Shown here in pieces: positions 1-11,069 of a stretch of 64,000 nt of DNA; within the stretch, counting starts at the first letter, position 1; each line of letters opens with the position of its first letter. This stretch comes from Cladophialophora immunda (lineage: Eukaryota; Ascomycota; Eurotiomycetes; Chaetothyriales; Herpotrichiellaceae). The stretch is from the NCBI RefSeq assembly GCF_000835495.1, contig NW_015622543.1, forward strand, positions 2,524,806-2,588,805, given 5' to 3'. A program made the position numbers and the translations under genes. The notes under the pieces are model-generated. The model had not been told where the DNA came from. It made no database searches and was given only the letters and a program-made list of their open reading frames with translations.

Positions 1-186
1 GCACGTTGACACACTGAAAATGGAAAGAAAATGTCTCATCATGGGGATGTCACTTTCCTCGCTCCACTCCGATACCTTGACGTATGACTGACTGTTTTCA
101 TGACCTGTTGAACAGAGATTACCACGAAAGCTCCTTCGCCGCAATTATCTTCTTGCCCGGTTTTATTTTCCGTTTCCTCTCACACT

Positions 187-1059
187 CTAACCCAGCCTCA
201 TTGGGGCAGACGCCGTCTTGCTCAGCTCATTCCGATACAAGGGCTGACTCTCGACCACCCTGACCCACAGCCTCCACGGCTTATCCTGAAAAGCCTCATT
301 CATGATCGCGCAGCCCTCGCTCTGGCCATCCGTAAGCGCTTGGAAGCCGAGCCCTGTCCCCTCGTTGTGCAGTGCCGTACGTCCCGGTACATCGTTCGCG
401 ATGGACATGGCTTTGGTCTGGGCTTCGGCGTTGATACGCGTGTAGATAGCCCTGTAGACGGCGGTGACAATGTCGCGACCCACGCAGGTGAAGCCGTGTC
501 GGCGCATCAGGACCACTGTCTCCTCGGGACTCGGCATGCTGGAGTCGGACACGAACTTCTCTGCCAAGGCGGCCCCGAAGCGCGAATTGTTGACCAGCAT
601 GTCCCGCTGCTCGCCGTCCCGGTAGAGCGGGTCGATGTCGAACACCTTGACGCCCTTGGAGCCCAGGAACCCGGCCATGTGGTAGACGGCCTTGAGCTTG
701 ACACCCGTGCTCACAACGTAGGGCAGGACTTCCTCGGCGTGCGAGTGGATCACGCAGTTGACCCCGGGGTACCGCTTGTAGATCTCGCCGTGGATGAAGC
801 GCTCCGAGTATCCCTTCTTCGCGTTCTGCTCGACGGTGCTGGAGTCCGCGACGTGGTAGTAGATCAAGTCCGTCGGCGAAGCGACCAGTGCCGGTGCCAT
901 GTAGCCACACATGATGTACTGAGAGGGTTCAAGTGGGTGGCGGATCGAGATGTGTCCATACGCGTCGACCACGCCATGGTGGTCCAAAATGTGGTTTGCG
1001 GAGATCAGGTCGCGGAGAGCATCGGTGAGAGGGCTGTCGACGGTGATTTCTGTGGCCAT
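187..1059 (-). CDS. Class II aldolase/adducin-family protein
   Basis: Single-exon gene of 290 residues with a clear ATG. It belongs to the class II aldolase/adducin N-terminal fold (fuculose-phosphate aldolase type), cytosolic zinc enzymes that cleave or decarboxylate small hydroxy-acids or sugars. Visible signs are YGHISIRHP (about 34-42), FIHGEIYKRYP with a likely acid Glu92, IHSHAEEV giving metal ligands His105 and His107, and RRHGF giving the third ligand His188. The length is normal for the family. Many fungal members lie in degradative or secondary-metabolite clusters; here the next genes are an ABM-like protein and a FAD monooxygenase, so a role in aromatic or small-acid breakdown is possible. 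The substrate cannot be read from the sequence. Fold assignment is firm, reaction is inference. Confidence 0.9.
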   Translation of the reverse strand: MATEITVDSPLTDALRDLISANHILDHHGVVDAYGHISIRHPLEPSQYIMCGYMAPALVASPTDLIYYHVADSSTVEQNAKKGYSERFIHGEIYKRYPGVNCVIHSHAEEVLPYVVSTGVKLKAVYHMAGFLGSKGVKVFDIDPLYRDGEQRDMLVNNSRFGAALAEKFVSDSSMPSPEETVVLMRRHGFTCVGRDIVTAVYRAIYTRINAEAQTKAMSIANDVPGRTALHNEGTGLGFQALTDGQSEGCAIMNEAFQDKPWRLWVRVVESQPLYRNELSKTASAPMRLG

Positions 1060-1674
1060 GATTCAGGTGGCTTGTGTGGGTATTTGAACCTTCGGAATTT
1101 GAGTTAAAGAGGATCTGTTTGCTCAAGGCTTGTTCGGTCGGTACTTTCCTTGATGCGGCTGTAAGTCGACAAACCTCAAGGATTGTTGTAGGGTAAACCC
1201 ACCAGTCCGTGATCAGCAGTTCGGGTTGGGAGACTCTGATCCCGTGATTCCCCACACAGCCGACAAGGGGCAGTGATAGAGTAATGCTGAGCAAGTCTCG
1301 CTATGACCTAGACGACGTTGGCGGTGATGATGGTGGTGATGGTGGTGGGGTGCATGGCGCATGGGACTCGTGGGAATGGCGTCCAAAATTAACAAAGGCG
1401 GGGAGGCGGGGACAGTTGGAGGGGCTCAAACTGCGCCAGGGTGGTGGCAGATACAGGTCCACAAATATTAGCAGTGCTGGAGGGGAGAAGCAAGAAACTA
1501 TTCCTGAACTTCAGCCAACTGATAGGTAAATCATCTTGTTCTTAGGTTACGACTCGCGATGTCACAGAAACAACAACACATGACCGCCGCTGAGACCTGG
1601 CTCCCACCACCCCTAAGCACCCTATCCATCCAAAGCCTGTCTCGAGTCTGCGCCCCGGGGTATCTACCTGCAAA
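1060..1674. other. Intergenic region, promoter of the class II aldolase gene
   Basis: About 600 bp between two minus-strand genes. It holds a short GGT/GAT-rich stretch near 1321-1350. I see no conserved open frame; the ORFs here are low-complexity Gly/Asp or His runs produced by that stretch. Confidence 0.5.
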
Positions 1675-2286
1675 TCAATCCAGCTCCGTTCGCTTTGCAA
1701 AGAAGAAATTCAGCTCGGTCGGTATGGCTCGGAACCCTTTCACGTTCTCAATCGTGTTGACAAACGCCGCCGTGGCCTCCTCTACACTCTCCCACCCCGA
1801 AAAATTCACCCTGACATCTCTCTCCTTGTTGTCCTTGTGAATATTCCATGCCGAGATGGCCCCATGATGCGCCCCGCCCAAACTCGAGGTCTGCGATGCA
1901 AATTCCTGGTCAAATTGTGTTCTCACCACTCCGTGTTTGGCGAAGGTCTCCCTGATGATTGCTAGCACGGGGGCGTCGAGCGGGATCCGCGACTGTTCAA
2001 CGTCGATGTAGTGCATCCAGTCAATACCCATTTGGTCCTTGATCAGTTTGAGGATTTCGGCTTGTTGAGGAGATCCGTCAAAGCCGTGCTGATGATGGTC
2101 TTTGGTCTCCCACGCTCCAATCACAAACAGCACCGTAGGGTCGTCGACCTGCGTGTAGAACAGGGTTTGTAGTTTGCTGTAGTCTTCAACCACTCTTTTG
2201 ACTTCCTTCAGGTTTTTCTTGAGCTCTGGGTCTGTCGCTTGGACGCCGTTCTTGAGGCTGATGTGCGCCAACTCGATGATTGCCAT
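1675..2286 (-). CDS. Two-domain dimeric alpha/beta-barrel (ABM-like) protein
   Basis: Single-exon gene of 203 residues. The first half (about 1-100, beginning MAIIELAHISLK) and the second half look like two tandem ferredoxin-like dimeric alpha/beta-barrel units, as in antibiotic-biosynthesis monooxygenase (ABM) and related fungal proteins. Features include strand-like LFVIGAWET (about 72-80), a His-rich DHHQHGFDG segment and a second unit ending FRAIPTELNFFF. Such proteins act as cofactor-free oxygenases or isomerases or merely bind ligands, so no reaction is assigned. It diverges from the FAD monooxygenase across 558 bp, which suggests joint regulation. There is no signal peptide. The assignment rests on overall pattern rather than catalytic residues. 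Confidence 0.65.
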   Translation of the reverse strand: MAIIELAHISLKNGVQATDPELKKNLKEVKRVVEDYSKLQTLFYTQVDDPTVLFVIGAWETKDHHQHGFDGSPQQAEILKLIKDQMGIDWMHYIDVEQSRIPLDAPVLAIIRETFAKHGVVRTQFDQEFASQTSSLGGAHHGAISAWNIHKDNKERDVRVNFSGWESVEEATAAFVNTIENVKGFRAIPTELNFFFAKRTELD

Positions 2287-2844
2287 CTTCGGGGCTGCAC
2301 TCCAGATGGAGGGAGAGGGACAGGCAGAGAATATCGGAGGACGAGTTGGGTAGATGAGGTCAGTGGATGCCTGTGGAGATGATGATCAGTACAAAGTGGC
2401 TTCGGGCAGCAGATCCGCCAAACTGTCCCTTGAACAGACTAGTGAGGCTGAAGCTTGACAGCAGCTCCAGCTGCAAGCTTGCCCTCTTGCGGTAGTTTGG
2501 GCCCCCGAGGCAAACTTTGAGGTTGGAGGCCATCGCAGGTTGTGGCCAACGTTGCCTTTGCTCAGCTGGCTCCGGCTGACATTGTCCCCGAGCACGCTCT
2601 TTGCCGAGACTTCTCATGGTAGATTGTGAAGTTACACAACTGAATGCCATTTGACAACATACTGATCGCACCAATTCCCACCGAGACTGGAAGAGACGTT
2701 GATTGAGCCACAAGCAAGCAGCGAGAATTGCGCACCCATTCCGCGGGGGGACATCTTCAGCTGACTGTCGCTTGTTTACCGCCTTCCCCCACATACTCAC
2801 TCGCCTCGAGTATCAGACCCCCATACCTGCTCCACGGCACCAGA
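2287..2844. promoter_or_regulatory. Shared promoter between ABM-like gene and FAD monooxygenase
   Basis: 558 bp between divergent start codons at 2286 (minus) and 2845 (plus). No gene is seen inside. The arrangement would let one regulator control both genes; no specific operator was recognised. Confidence 0.45.
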
Positions 2845-4351
2845 ATGAGCCAGCCGTTGAGAGTCATCATAGTTGGCGCCGGTACGTCGATCAAAATCCT
2901 CAAAATGGAAGCCTTTCGATCTGAGCCTCTGACAAAAGGAGAACTACAGGCCTGTCAGGATTGGCACTGGCTCAAGGCCTTGAAAAGGTATGTGCAAGAA
3001 GAAAACCCAATATATTACCTTCGCCAGCACAATTCTGAACGAGGAACGGCAGAATGGAATTGATTACGTCGTCGTCGACAAGGAGAGCGAACCGCGTGAC
3101 CGAAACTGGGGCGTTACAATCGCATGGAGCCACCCGCTACTCGCGCAGCTTCTCCCCGAGGAGCTCTACGACCGATTACCAGAATGTCAGCCAGATCCAG
3201 GTCTAGATACCAAAGCGGCCGGCTTTGAGAGTGTCATTATCCGAGACGGACAGACGGGCGCAACCATCGTGCAGCCCCCGTTTGCCGGAGTAAGAAGACT
3301 GAACATTCAGAAGACGCGGACAATTTGGTCGAAGGGAGTAAATGTCAAGGTAAACCGTTGATTTCTCCCGCCCCGGCCTCTCACGCCAAGAATCTCACTC
3401 GCCTCCTAGTTCGGCAAAACCCTCACAGACATCGAGCTGACCGAGGATGGAGTCATCGCTCACTTCCACGACGGAACCTCAGAATTGGGCTCTGTGCTAG
3501 TCGGCTGCGACGGCGGCGGCTCATGGGTCCGGCGCTGGATGCTGGGCGACAAAGGAACTTCGGTTGTCTTGCCATACACGTTCCTCAACTTCCCCTTCCG
3601 CTATACGGCCGAACGGGCTGTCAAGATGGACAAAATGATGCACCCCATTGTGGATGTCGCCGTGCACCCAAAGTCCATGTACATCGGCATTTTTGTGCTC
3701 GACAAGCCCGACCTGGAGAGGCCTGAGACCTGGGTCTTCTATATCCTTGCGACATGGTCGAAAGACAACAAGAGCGCCCCGGACGCATCGGCAGACATTA
3801 ACATGGTGGACGAGCTCAAGAAGAGAATGGACGACTGGGCTGATCCCTTCAAGTCAGCCGTGGAATGGATTCCCGACGACGTCCAGGCCAAAGCTGTCCC
3901 CTTGAGGATCTGGGGGCCTCCTGACTCGGGTTGGGACAACCGCGGCGGAAGAGTCACCCTTGCGGGCGACGCTGCCCACAGCATGACATTCCGTAAGATA
4001 TCCTCTCTACTTTTCCCTCCACATTCAACTTGCTTTCGGCTTTCCGTGTCAGCTCAGGTGAAAGAACAAAAACCACGTACTAACCCTAACAACCATCGCA
4101 TAGACCGCGGCCAAGGTGCCAACAACGCCATCTGCGACAGCCAAAAATTCGTCTCGGCCATGGTCAAAGTCAAGAATGGGGGAAACACGCTCGCCGAGGC
4201 CGTCGACGAGTACGACGCAGACGTCATCGCTCGGGGAAGGACAGAGGTCGACGTGTCGAGGGTGCAGACGGACGCGTTCCACGACCACGCCAATTTTCAC
4301 AACAGTCCGATCATGAGGCTGGGGATCAAGCCGACCGGGCAATCAAAGTGA
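2845..4351 (+). CDS. FAD-dependent aromatic-ring monooxygenase
   Basis: Reconstructed as join(2845..2881, 2950..2987, 3053..3349, 3410..3992, 4104..4351), 400 residues, all junctions GT-AG and in frame. The first intron sits inside the dinucleotide-binding loop: only joining 2881 to 2950 restores VGAGLSGLALAQGLEK (GxGxxG), and joining 2987 to 3053 gives NGIDYVVVDKE. The second FAD motif, GDAAHSM, ends exon 4, and exon 5 opens with HRGQGANNAI. This is the PHBH/salicylate-hydroxylase group: NAD(P)H- and O2-dependent soluble flavoenzymes that hydroxylate aromatic or polyketide substrates. It diverges from the ABM-like gene and lies near the class II aldolase, which fits a small oxidative pathway. 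The substrate is unknown. Confidence 0.88.
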
Positions 4352-4604
4352 TGCCACTCCTTGCCAAAGCCGCGCCGTGGGTTTCTATTCATTTCATCTT
4401 CAGCTGAACTTTCTGTGGATAGGATCAGATCACTGAGAGCGGCTCGGCCCTATTATAGATGGGAGATGGAGTATCGACATGATCTTCATCCCAACCCCTT
4501 ACGATATTCGGCTATATCAAGAATCTGGATAACATTCCTTCAAGTTATTCAATTTTGCTGCTCCCATCTTTTGACCCGTTGTCCCCCCCCCCCTCTCCCC
4601 CTCT

Positions 4605-5690
4605 CTAGCCGCAGAGCTCAGCGGGTGTCGAGCACTGGTTTCCCTCAACGACGTTTCCTTGCCCAGGGGTCTCCACGAAGATGTCGACATCATTGTCGCG
4701 AAGAACATTTCCGGTCACCACGTTATCCGCCGAGACAAGTCCTGTCACTGGGTCATTCAGGATCGCTATCCCCACCGCGCTACCGTTCGCCCCCTTGGTA
4801 GTCATGCCTTCGACGAGGTTGGCCTGGATTTGGGTGCTGAAAGCGCCGAGCGTGGTTATTCCAAGCAGAGCACCCTCGGGCACCGTCGCGCAAACGGGAT
4901 TGCCGTCGCTGATGTGGTTGCTGATGACCTGTGCGCCGGTGGTGCCTGGATCCACAAAGGCACCATAGCACGCGTTTGTAACGTCGTTGGCGTACACATA
5001 GGCACCGTCGGTTTGGATGCAGAGCCCGACTGAATAGCCGGCGATATTGTTCTTTGTGACTTGGACGTCGGACATGTCGTCCATGCAGATGCCGATGAAG
5101 AGCTCGTCCCCCGTTGAACCAACACTATTCGCGTCGATGTGGCTGTTCTTCGAGCCCACTGTCAAGCACCCGTACTTCGCGCCGTCGTAAAGCGAGTTCC
5201 CTTTCACCTGGACGTCGTCTCCGCCGACCACCGCAATGTTCAGTCCGGGAAAACCTTGGACTTCGAACCCCGTAACCAGGACACCTTGCACTGGGCGGCC
5301 TACTGAGAGGACCTTCCTATGCTCCACCACGAAATCCGCGAGCTCAATGTCCTGTCCAGTTATACAGATGCCGGCTTCAGTATCGGGTCCTGCTAGGCCC
5401 GAACAGGTGTTTTGCACATAAGAATTCGGAGGCACAAGGATCGCTCCTGTGCCCACCAGCTGTAGGCCATCAGTGGTGACTGTCAATTGTTCTGCGTAGG
5501 TTCCCGCCCCAACCAAAATCAATTGTCCAGGATGAGCGGTGTTGATCGCAGCTTGGATGGACTCCCCAGCACTGACGCGAATGGCGCCGCCATACCAGTC
5601 ACCTGCTGTTGTTGCATATGCAAACCAAGCGCACACCCAAACAAACACACACATAGCCTTGCCGCTCAAATGTGGAACAAGTGCTGCCAT
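4605..5690 (-). CDS. Secreted right-handed beta-helix protein
   Basis: Single-exon gene of 361 residues. It starts with a hydrophobic stretch (about 13-29) ending in a small-residue cleavage region before GDWYGG, so it is probably secreted. The rest is a series of roughly 22-residue coils with repeated V/I-x-x-N and small-polar turns, for example SIQAAINTAHPGQLILVGAG near the start (the pectin-lyase-like entry motif), then DIELADFVVEHRK, DDVQVKGNSLYDGAKYG and VISNHISDGN. This is the parallel beta-helix (pectate-lyase/NosD-like) fold used by polysaccharide lyases, hydrolases and epimerases. No complete catalytic triad of a known lyase or polygalacturonase family is obvious, so the function stays open. 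Cysteine pairs suggest disulfides. Confidence 0.75.
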   Translation of the reverse strand: MAALVPHLSGKAMCVFVWVCAWFAYATTAGDWYGGAIRVSAGESIQAAINTAHPGQLILVGAGTYAEQLTVTTDGLQLVGTGAILVPPNSYVQNTCSGLAGPDTEAGICITGQDIELADFVVEHRKVLSVGRPVQGVLVTGFEVQGFPGLNIAVVGGDDVQVKGNSLYDGAKYGCLTVGSKNSHIDANSVGSTGDELFIGICMDDMSDVQVTKNNIAGYSVGLCIQTDGAYVYANDVTNACYGAFVDPGTTGAQVISNHISDGNPVCATVPEGALLGITTLGAFSTQIQANLVEGMTTKGANGSAVGIAILNDPVTGLVSADNVVTGNVLRDNDVDIFVETPGQGNVVEGNQCSTPAELCG

Positions 5691-7040
5691 CGGTAAATAG
5701 TTCAGTCAAGATGTTGGGTTTCTGCGGCTTGAAAGGGTTTGATGTTATCGAGAATGCTGCAAACCTTCCTAGATGGCAATAAGAAGCATGAAAGGGTAGA
5801 CTCGACGAAAAAGCGACAACACTAAGCGTACTTAACACTTCCAAGAGTTGGCAGTCCCCAACTCAGATGCAGAGATCGAGAGCCGTAGGAAGACGGGTTC
5901 GTATGTCATCCGGTGCAGTGACTCAAGCAGGAGTGTTCTGGCTCGCTTATACGACCGTTCCCAAACTTAGATCCTCGTAAAGCACGGGCGAGAGAAATCG
6001 AGGAGAGATTCTGCTTGGACAGACGGTCGTGATGCGCGGCCCCCAAAGCTGTCCATCGTGTTACAACATGTCGATGCTGTTTGCAGTTGGTGAGAAAGCT
6101 CTAGCCAACACGACTATTCTAAGCCCTTTTCAACCTCGGGCTGTTCATGTGATCCAAAGACCTGCGTCAGTCCGCCCAAAAGTTAGTCGAATGGCGGCCT
6201 GTCTGATTGCTGGCCCGGCGTCGGCCAAGCTGTGTAAGGAAAGAGCAGAGGATCTTGATTGCCTTCGAAGTCAAAAGTCCCATTGCCGCACGGACGAGCG
6301 TGAAAAGCTCTTTACAATCCGAGAACCAAAGGCGGGGGGAGGATCTCTGGCGGAGGTGCAGCTGAAATCTGAATACGAGATTGACGACCTGGCCAGAACA
6401 ACTTGGTCCCTAGCGGCTGTTAGCTCCCTGCTCACTTCGTGTGGCAGCTTGGAAGTGAGTCAAGACCAATCCCGGTAAAGCCATCCAAGTAAAGTTTCAA
6501 CTAGAGGGAGAGAGAGAACCATCAAGAAAACGGGAGAGAGAGCTTTGAAGGTGAAGCAACAGTGCATATCTCAGCCTCTGCGTTTCCTGCACTGCGACCG
6601 TTATGCTTCGAGTCGCTATTCGCACCGCTTATTATATCTCTCCAAACTCGTCTAGCAGCCAATTCGAGGCCCAGTTTTGGCTATATCATAATCTCGCGAC
6701 AACATACTGTAAATTGCTTGGGTCGTCTTGCCCAAAGCTCTTGTCCCTGTATATCGGGTTCCTTCGTATTGTCTAGCCTCGCTGGAGAAGCAGCCAGCCT
6801 GCAAGGCAAGTCATAGGATTATTGCAAGTCGTCAGATCTGAATGCCTCGGGCGGCCTTCCCAATAGACAGCAAGTAGGGAACAGTTGACGCAGGGCGAGA
6901 ATACTACAACATAGGCTGTTTGTATAAGAAGTCTAAGTCAAGGCTTTTGAGAGCCGTCCTCTGGGATTTGGCTCCGTCTATAGCATATGGAAGGAGTATT
7001 CGTACTTATACCTCTCCTTCACGACCCACCAGCACTCCAT
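5691..7040. other. Gene-poor region
   Basis: 1.35 kb upstream of the beta-helix gene and downstream of the methyltransferase gene. Open frames up to about 150 codons exist on the plus strand near 6029-6478, but they lack any recognisable domain or splice logic. I see no RNA gene or mobile element. Confidence 0.5.
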
Positions 7041-7088
7041 AGAAGAAGAAGAAGAAGAAGAAGAAGAAGAAGAAGAAGAAGAAGAAGA
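7041..7088. repeat. (AGA)n trinucleotide microsatellite
   Basis: About sixteen uninterrupted AGA/GAA units. The repeat ends only a few bases downstream of the stop codon of the minus-strand methyltransferase gene, so it lies in its 3' untranslated region and would be a TTC/CTT run in the mRNA. Confidence 0.95.
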
Positions 7089-7095
7089 TAACTGG

Positions 7096-8201
7096 TCATA
7101 CCGGCTTCCGGCCCTTCACAAAGTACCAGCGCTGGTAAAGATGCAGGCTTCGATCTAGGAACTCCTCTTTTACCTCCGCCATCGCAGTCTCCGTGTCCTC
7201 ATCGCTGTGATGCAAGATCCGTTTGTAATAGGCCAGCATGAAGGACGGAACCGATTGAAGCATCTGTGCCCGATAAAGTGTTCCAATCTCTTTCAGCATC
7301 GGATCTTTCGCCCAGGGCCCTATTGGAATCTGCAACGGTTAGAAACAGCCTTTTGGCATGTCTGTCGCTGCGCTCACCTTCTTCACGACTTCCTGCACAT
7401 CCTGGAACCCGGATTGAACCATCCACTGTCTGTGGAGATGAGCGACGTTGAGAGGCTTGCCAACCATCTCGCTGGCTCGTTCTAGTTCCATGACGGCTGC
7501 CACGCACGCGGTTGCATGCTCCAAACCGCCATCATTGCTGAAGAAACTCACTGAATGTTCTTGCATCTCCATCCACCCTCCAGGCCTCAGGGTCTTCCAA
7601 GCTTGGGCGTAGAACCTGGGCCAGTCGCCGATTCCACCGCAAAGACCGCGTCCGTGGATGAAATCAAATTTCTCGCTCTCCTCCCATGTCCAGTCGGCTT
7701 CCGCATCATCAACGTAGAACCTGAGGTTTGGAGGCACCCAGGGGGGTTGTATTGGGCTTAAGTCTGTACCAAAAACTTGGGCGCTTGGGAATTGGTCGGC
7801 AATCTCAACGGCCCATATACCCGTTCCAGTGCCGACGTCGAGTATCCGCTGAGGGTCGCTAGGGAGGGGGGCGGTGAAAAGCTCCCCACCGAGCAGCATC
7901 TTGCAGATGTGGTGTAGTAGATCTAAGCGATCTTGCTCCTCTTCGTCGTTCGGAAGATAGTAAGCGCCCTCGCGGTACGAGTGGTATGTGCGACCGTTCT
8001 CATATCGATAGTTGTATACCGAAGATCTAAGACTTTCGCTAAATACTGACTGCTGGGCGCCATCGAACCCGGAATCCGCGTCGGAGTTATCTCTCTGGCC
8101 ATTTATTAGCAAGCGATGCTGCGAAAGCTTCTTACTCTCCGTACCCCATACTCATGATCCACCAAAAGAATACCATCTGGATCATCCTGCGCCGCCGCCA
8201 T
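7096..8201 (-). CDS. LaeA-like S-adenosylmethionine-dependent methyltransferase
   Basis: Spliced minus-strand gene, complement(join(7096..7329, 7378..8094, 8145..8201)), 335 residues, introns of 48 and 50 bp. Exon 1 begins MAAAQDDPDGILLVDHEYG and joins RDNSDADSG; the next exon carries YRYENGRTYHSYREGAYYL, a hallmark just before the methyltransferase core in LaeA/TAM-type fungal proteins. The SAM motif is DVGTGTGIWAVEIAD, followed by the acidic FGTDLSPIQP and a post-I region LRPGGWMEMQE. Family members methylate small molecules or act as regulators of secondary metabolism. Being head to head with a P450 favours a biosynthetic tailoring role over global regulation, but that is inference. The microsatellite abuts its 3' end. 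Confidence 0.88.
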
Positions 8202-8730
8202 ATCAATCGATAATCTCCTATGTCCAGGCTGATGGCTTGCAAGCACTTCACCGCGCTCAAAACCAAGCGCCGAGCGGGGGATGGGAAAGTAGCTGAGTCT
8301 CTGGGAAAAGCCACCTCGACAGCACCAAATACTATATTCATTGAGGTTAGGCCCTAGTGCAGGGTGCCGGGGAAGGGACGGCACCTTTGCTGGCCGACGA
8401 ATAAAGGTATATCATACCACCGCCCACCAGCAGTATTGGCTGACACTGTCGCATCTTATCAGGCTCGCTCGGTTGAGGGCCCGTCCCTGGCGCGACTACC
8501 ATGTGCTAATCTTCCTTCCACCTGTCGCTAAACCCCCGATTGGTAATGTTACCCCGCCCAGCCTGCCTGTGCAGGGTGCCTAGGGAAAAAGCCGTCGGTG
8601 CCGCCTCAAACGTTCTGCGAGAGGGTAGCAGGGCGGGTCTCGACCTGGTGAAGGGATAAATTGTGCCTTCTTGCACATCCCTGTGGACCGACTTATCTGC
8701 CTCCCACCAGAACATCCGGCGGCATTCAAC
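8202..8730. promoter_or_regulatory. Shared promoter between methyltransferase and P450
   Basis: 529 bp between divergent ATG codons at 8201 (minus) and 8731 (plus). No conserved coding frame is seen. The spacing is typical of co-regulated divergent pairs in fungal biosynthetic clusters. Confidence 0.45.
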
Positions 8731-10407
8731 ATGGACGTGGCTTTTGCTGGTCCTTTAGTCCAAACTCTCCTCGCTGCGACCGGGGCATATGCGCTCTACC
8801 TGATCGGCCTCGTAATCTACCGCTTGTACTTCCACCCGCTTGCGAAATTCCCCGGCCCCAAGTACGCAGCCATAAGCCACTGGCATGAAGTCTACTATGA
8901 TGTGGTACTGCAGGGACAGTTTACATTCAAGGTACAGGAGCTGCACAAGAAATACGGTATATGGGCTCGATTCATCCGTAGTCTTCTTCCTAATGCTGGT
9001 AGGACCTATCGTGCGGATCGTTCCCGACGAGCTACATATCCAGGATTCCGACTTCTACGAGACTCTGTACACCAAGGCCGGTCGCGTGGATAAATATGAA
9101 TGGATGGCTGGCCGGTTTGGGGATCACAACTCCGCCTTTGCCACAGCCTCGGACGAGCTTCACCGTATTCGACGAGGGGCTCTGAACCCTCTGTTCTCGC
9201 GGCAACGCATTCTTGACCTCCAGAATGTGATTCAGGGCAAAATCGACATCCTAGTTGATCGTGTTCGTGAATTCCAGGCGGCAGGGAAAGCCATGCCCAT
9301 CAATCGAGCGTTTTCGGCGCTTACCGAGGAAGTGATACTGGAATATTGCTTCAACCTCAGCTACGATGCTCTGCGAGAGCCGGAGTTCGAGAAATCACTA
9401 CACGACCCGATCATGGCGGCTAATCAGTTTAGCAACGTGTCTTTGCAGTTCCCGTGGATCCCCAAAATCCTTTTCAACCTCCCTCAGTCCATCACGGTGA
9501 AAATGCAGCCGGAGTACGCCCTATTCTTCAGGATGCAAAATGTATGGTAGAGTGCTCGTCCCAAACACAACGGATTGCTGATCAATGCAGGATTTTCGGA
9601 AGCAAATCGACGCGATGAAGTCCGGGAAAATGAAAGATGTCCTGGAGAAATCCTACCATCGGACGGTGTTCCAAGAGTTGATTGAAGGCAACCTGCCAGC
9701 GTCAGAGAAGAATTCACTACGATTGATGGGCGAAGCTTCTGTCGTGGTTGCAGCTGGTGTTGTCACCACCGGCTGGGCTCTCTCCACGGCGGCTTTTCAC
9801 ATCATTAACAACCCACAAATCTCTCGAACGCTGCGAGCCGAGCTAGAGGCTGCCATCCCGAACCCCAATGTGAAGCCCAGCTGGACCGACCTCGAAAAGC
9901 TGCCGTATCTCTGCGGCTGCGTGAGAGAAGCAGTCCGCATGTCTTACGGGGTAACAGCGAGAGAACCCAGGCTCTTGTCGAAGCCATTGGAGTATAAAGG
10001 CTGGACCATCCCGCCGAGGACTCCTGTGAGCATGACCAACGTCGACGTCTGCGACGACGAGACGATCTTCCCACAGCCTAGGACGTTCCAACCTGAGAGA
10101 TGGGTCGGCAACCCCAAGGCGCCCAACGGGCAAAGCTTGGAAAGATACTACATTGGCTTTGGCAAGGGGACTCGAAGCTGCCTAGGCATCAAGTAAGCGT
10201 TCACGCTCTGTGCTTCTGGCCGTTTACTAAACATGTTACAGCCTTGCACAAGCCGAACTCCACATGACACTCGCGGCGCTCTTCAGGAACTTTGACTTCG
10301 AGCTTTACCATACCGATATTAGCGATCTCGAGCTAGCGCACGACTTCTTTGCCCCGAGCCCACGACTCGACTCAAAGGGCGTCAGGATTAAGGTTAAGCC
10401 CGCTTAG
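8731..10407 (+). CDS. Cytochrome P450 monooxygenase (microsomal)
   Basis: Reconstructed as join(8731..8956, 9003..9541, 9591..10192, 10242..10407), 510 residues, all GT-AG and in frame. An N-terminal membrane anchor (about 9-33) is followed by LYFHPLAKFPGPK, the proline-rich hinge of fungal P450s. The I-helix oxygen-binding motif is AGVVTT, ExxR is in CVREAVRMSYG, the PERW motif is FQPERW and the haem loop is FGKGTRSCLG with the axial Cys, interrupted by the last intron. Length is normal and nothing looks broken. It is most like CYPs acting on terpenoid or polyketide substrates, attached to the ER. It diverges from the methyltransferase, with which it may form a tailoring pair. Substrate unknown. 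Confidence 0.92.
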
Positions 10408-11069
10408 ACGGAGGGGATCTGTCATCGCTAACTGCCCAACTCGGCGGAGCCTATACTAGCGTTTGGCCGCTGTGGAAGATTCCGGGGTTGCGCTAAGTGA
10501 GATGAAGGTACGCAAGATCATGGTGTCCTTTGAAGATCATGTGGCTTCTGAGCATTGCTAGAGTCGGCCGATGAATATGAATACGAAAAGACTTGGGCAA
10601 TAGGATACATAGCTATCTTTGACCTATGTCGGCAAAAGATACCGGCGCAAAATCGCCCTTTGGGACAAGTGACAAAGAGGCTTCAGTTTTCGGGCTTCGG
10701 AGTCGTAGTCCACACCGTAAATACCAAGGATCATCTTCTGACGTGCCGGCACTTTGGTTGGGTGCCAAGTGAGGCTGTGCTCCCACCGCTCTCCTAAGGA
10801 GCGCCTCGATCGTGATTTCATGTCGCAAGACTCATTCAGCTCACAAACCTCCTCATCGCCCGACCTACTCGCCTCCCATCTTCTTGCGAGAAGAACGTTT
10901 TCAGTTCATGTCCATTGCATTCATCTGTCAATGATCTAGAACACCTCCGGTTACGAGGGATATGTCCACCTCCGACCAACGCCGATCTCCTCTATGAACA
11001 GCCTTTCGCACTGTGTATCTATCTTCTTCTTCTCGATCCCGGCTCCGGCGACTTAGAGGCGGTAGAGGC
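10408..11069. other. Intergenic, convergent 3' ends
   Basis: About 660 bp between the 3' ends of the P450 and the HET-domain gene. No conserved frame or RNA gene recognised. Confidence 0.5.

Noticed and set aside
340..1107. Long plus-strand open frame opposite the class II aldolase gene
   Set aside because: It is the antisense shadow of a GC-rich coding sequence; the minus frame has the full metal-ligand motifs and an ATG.
6029..6478. 150-codon plus-strand open frame in the gene-poor spacer
   Set aside because: No domain, no splice partners, odd composition; most likely chance.
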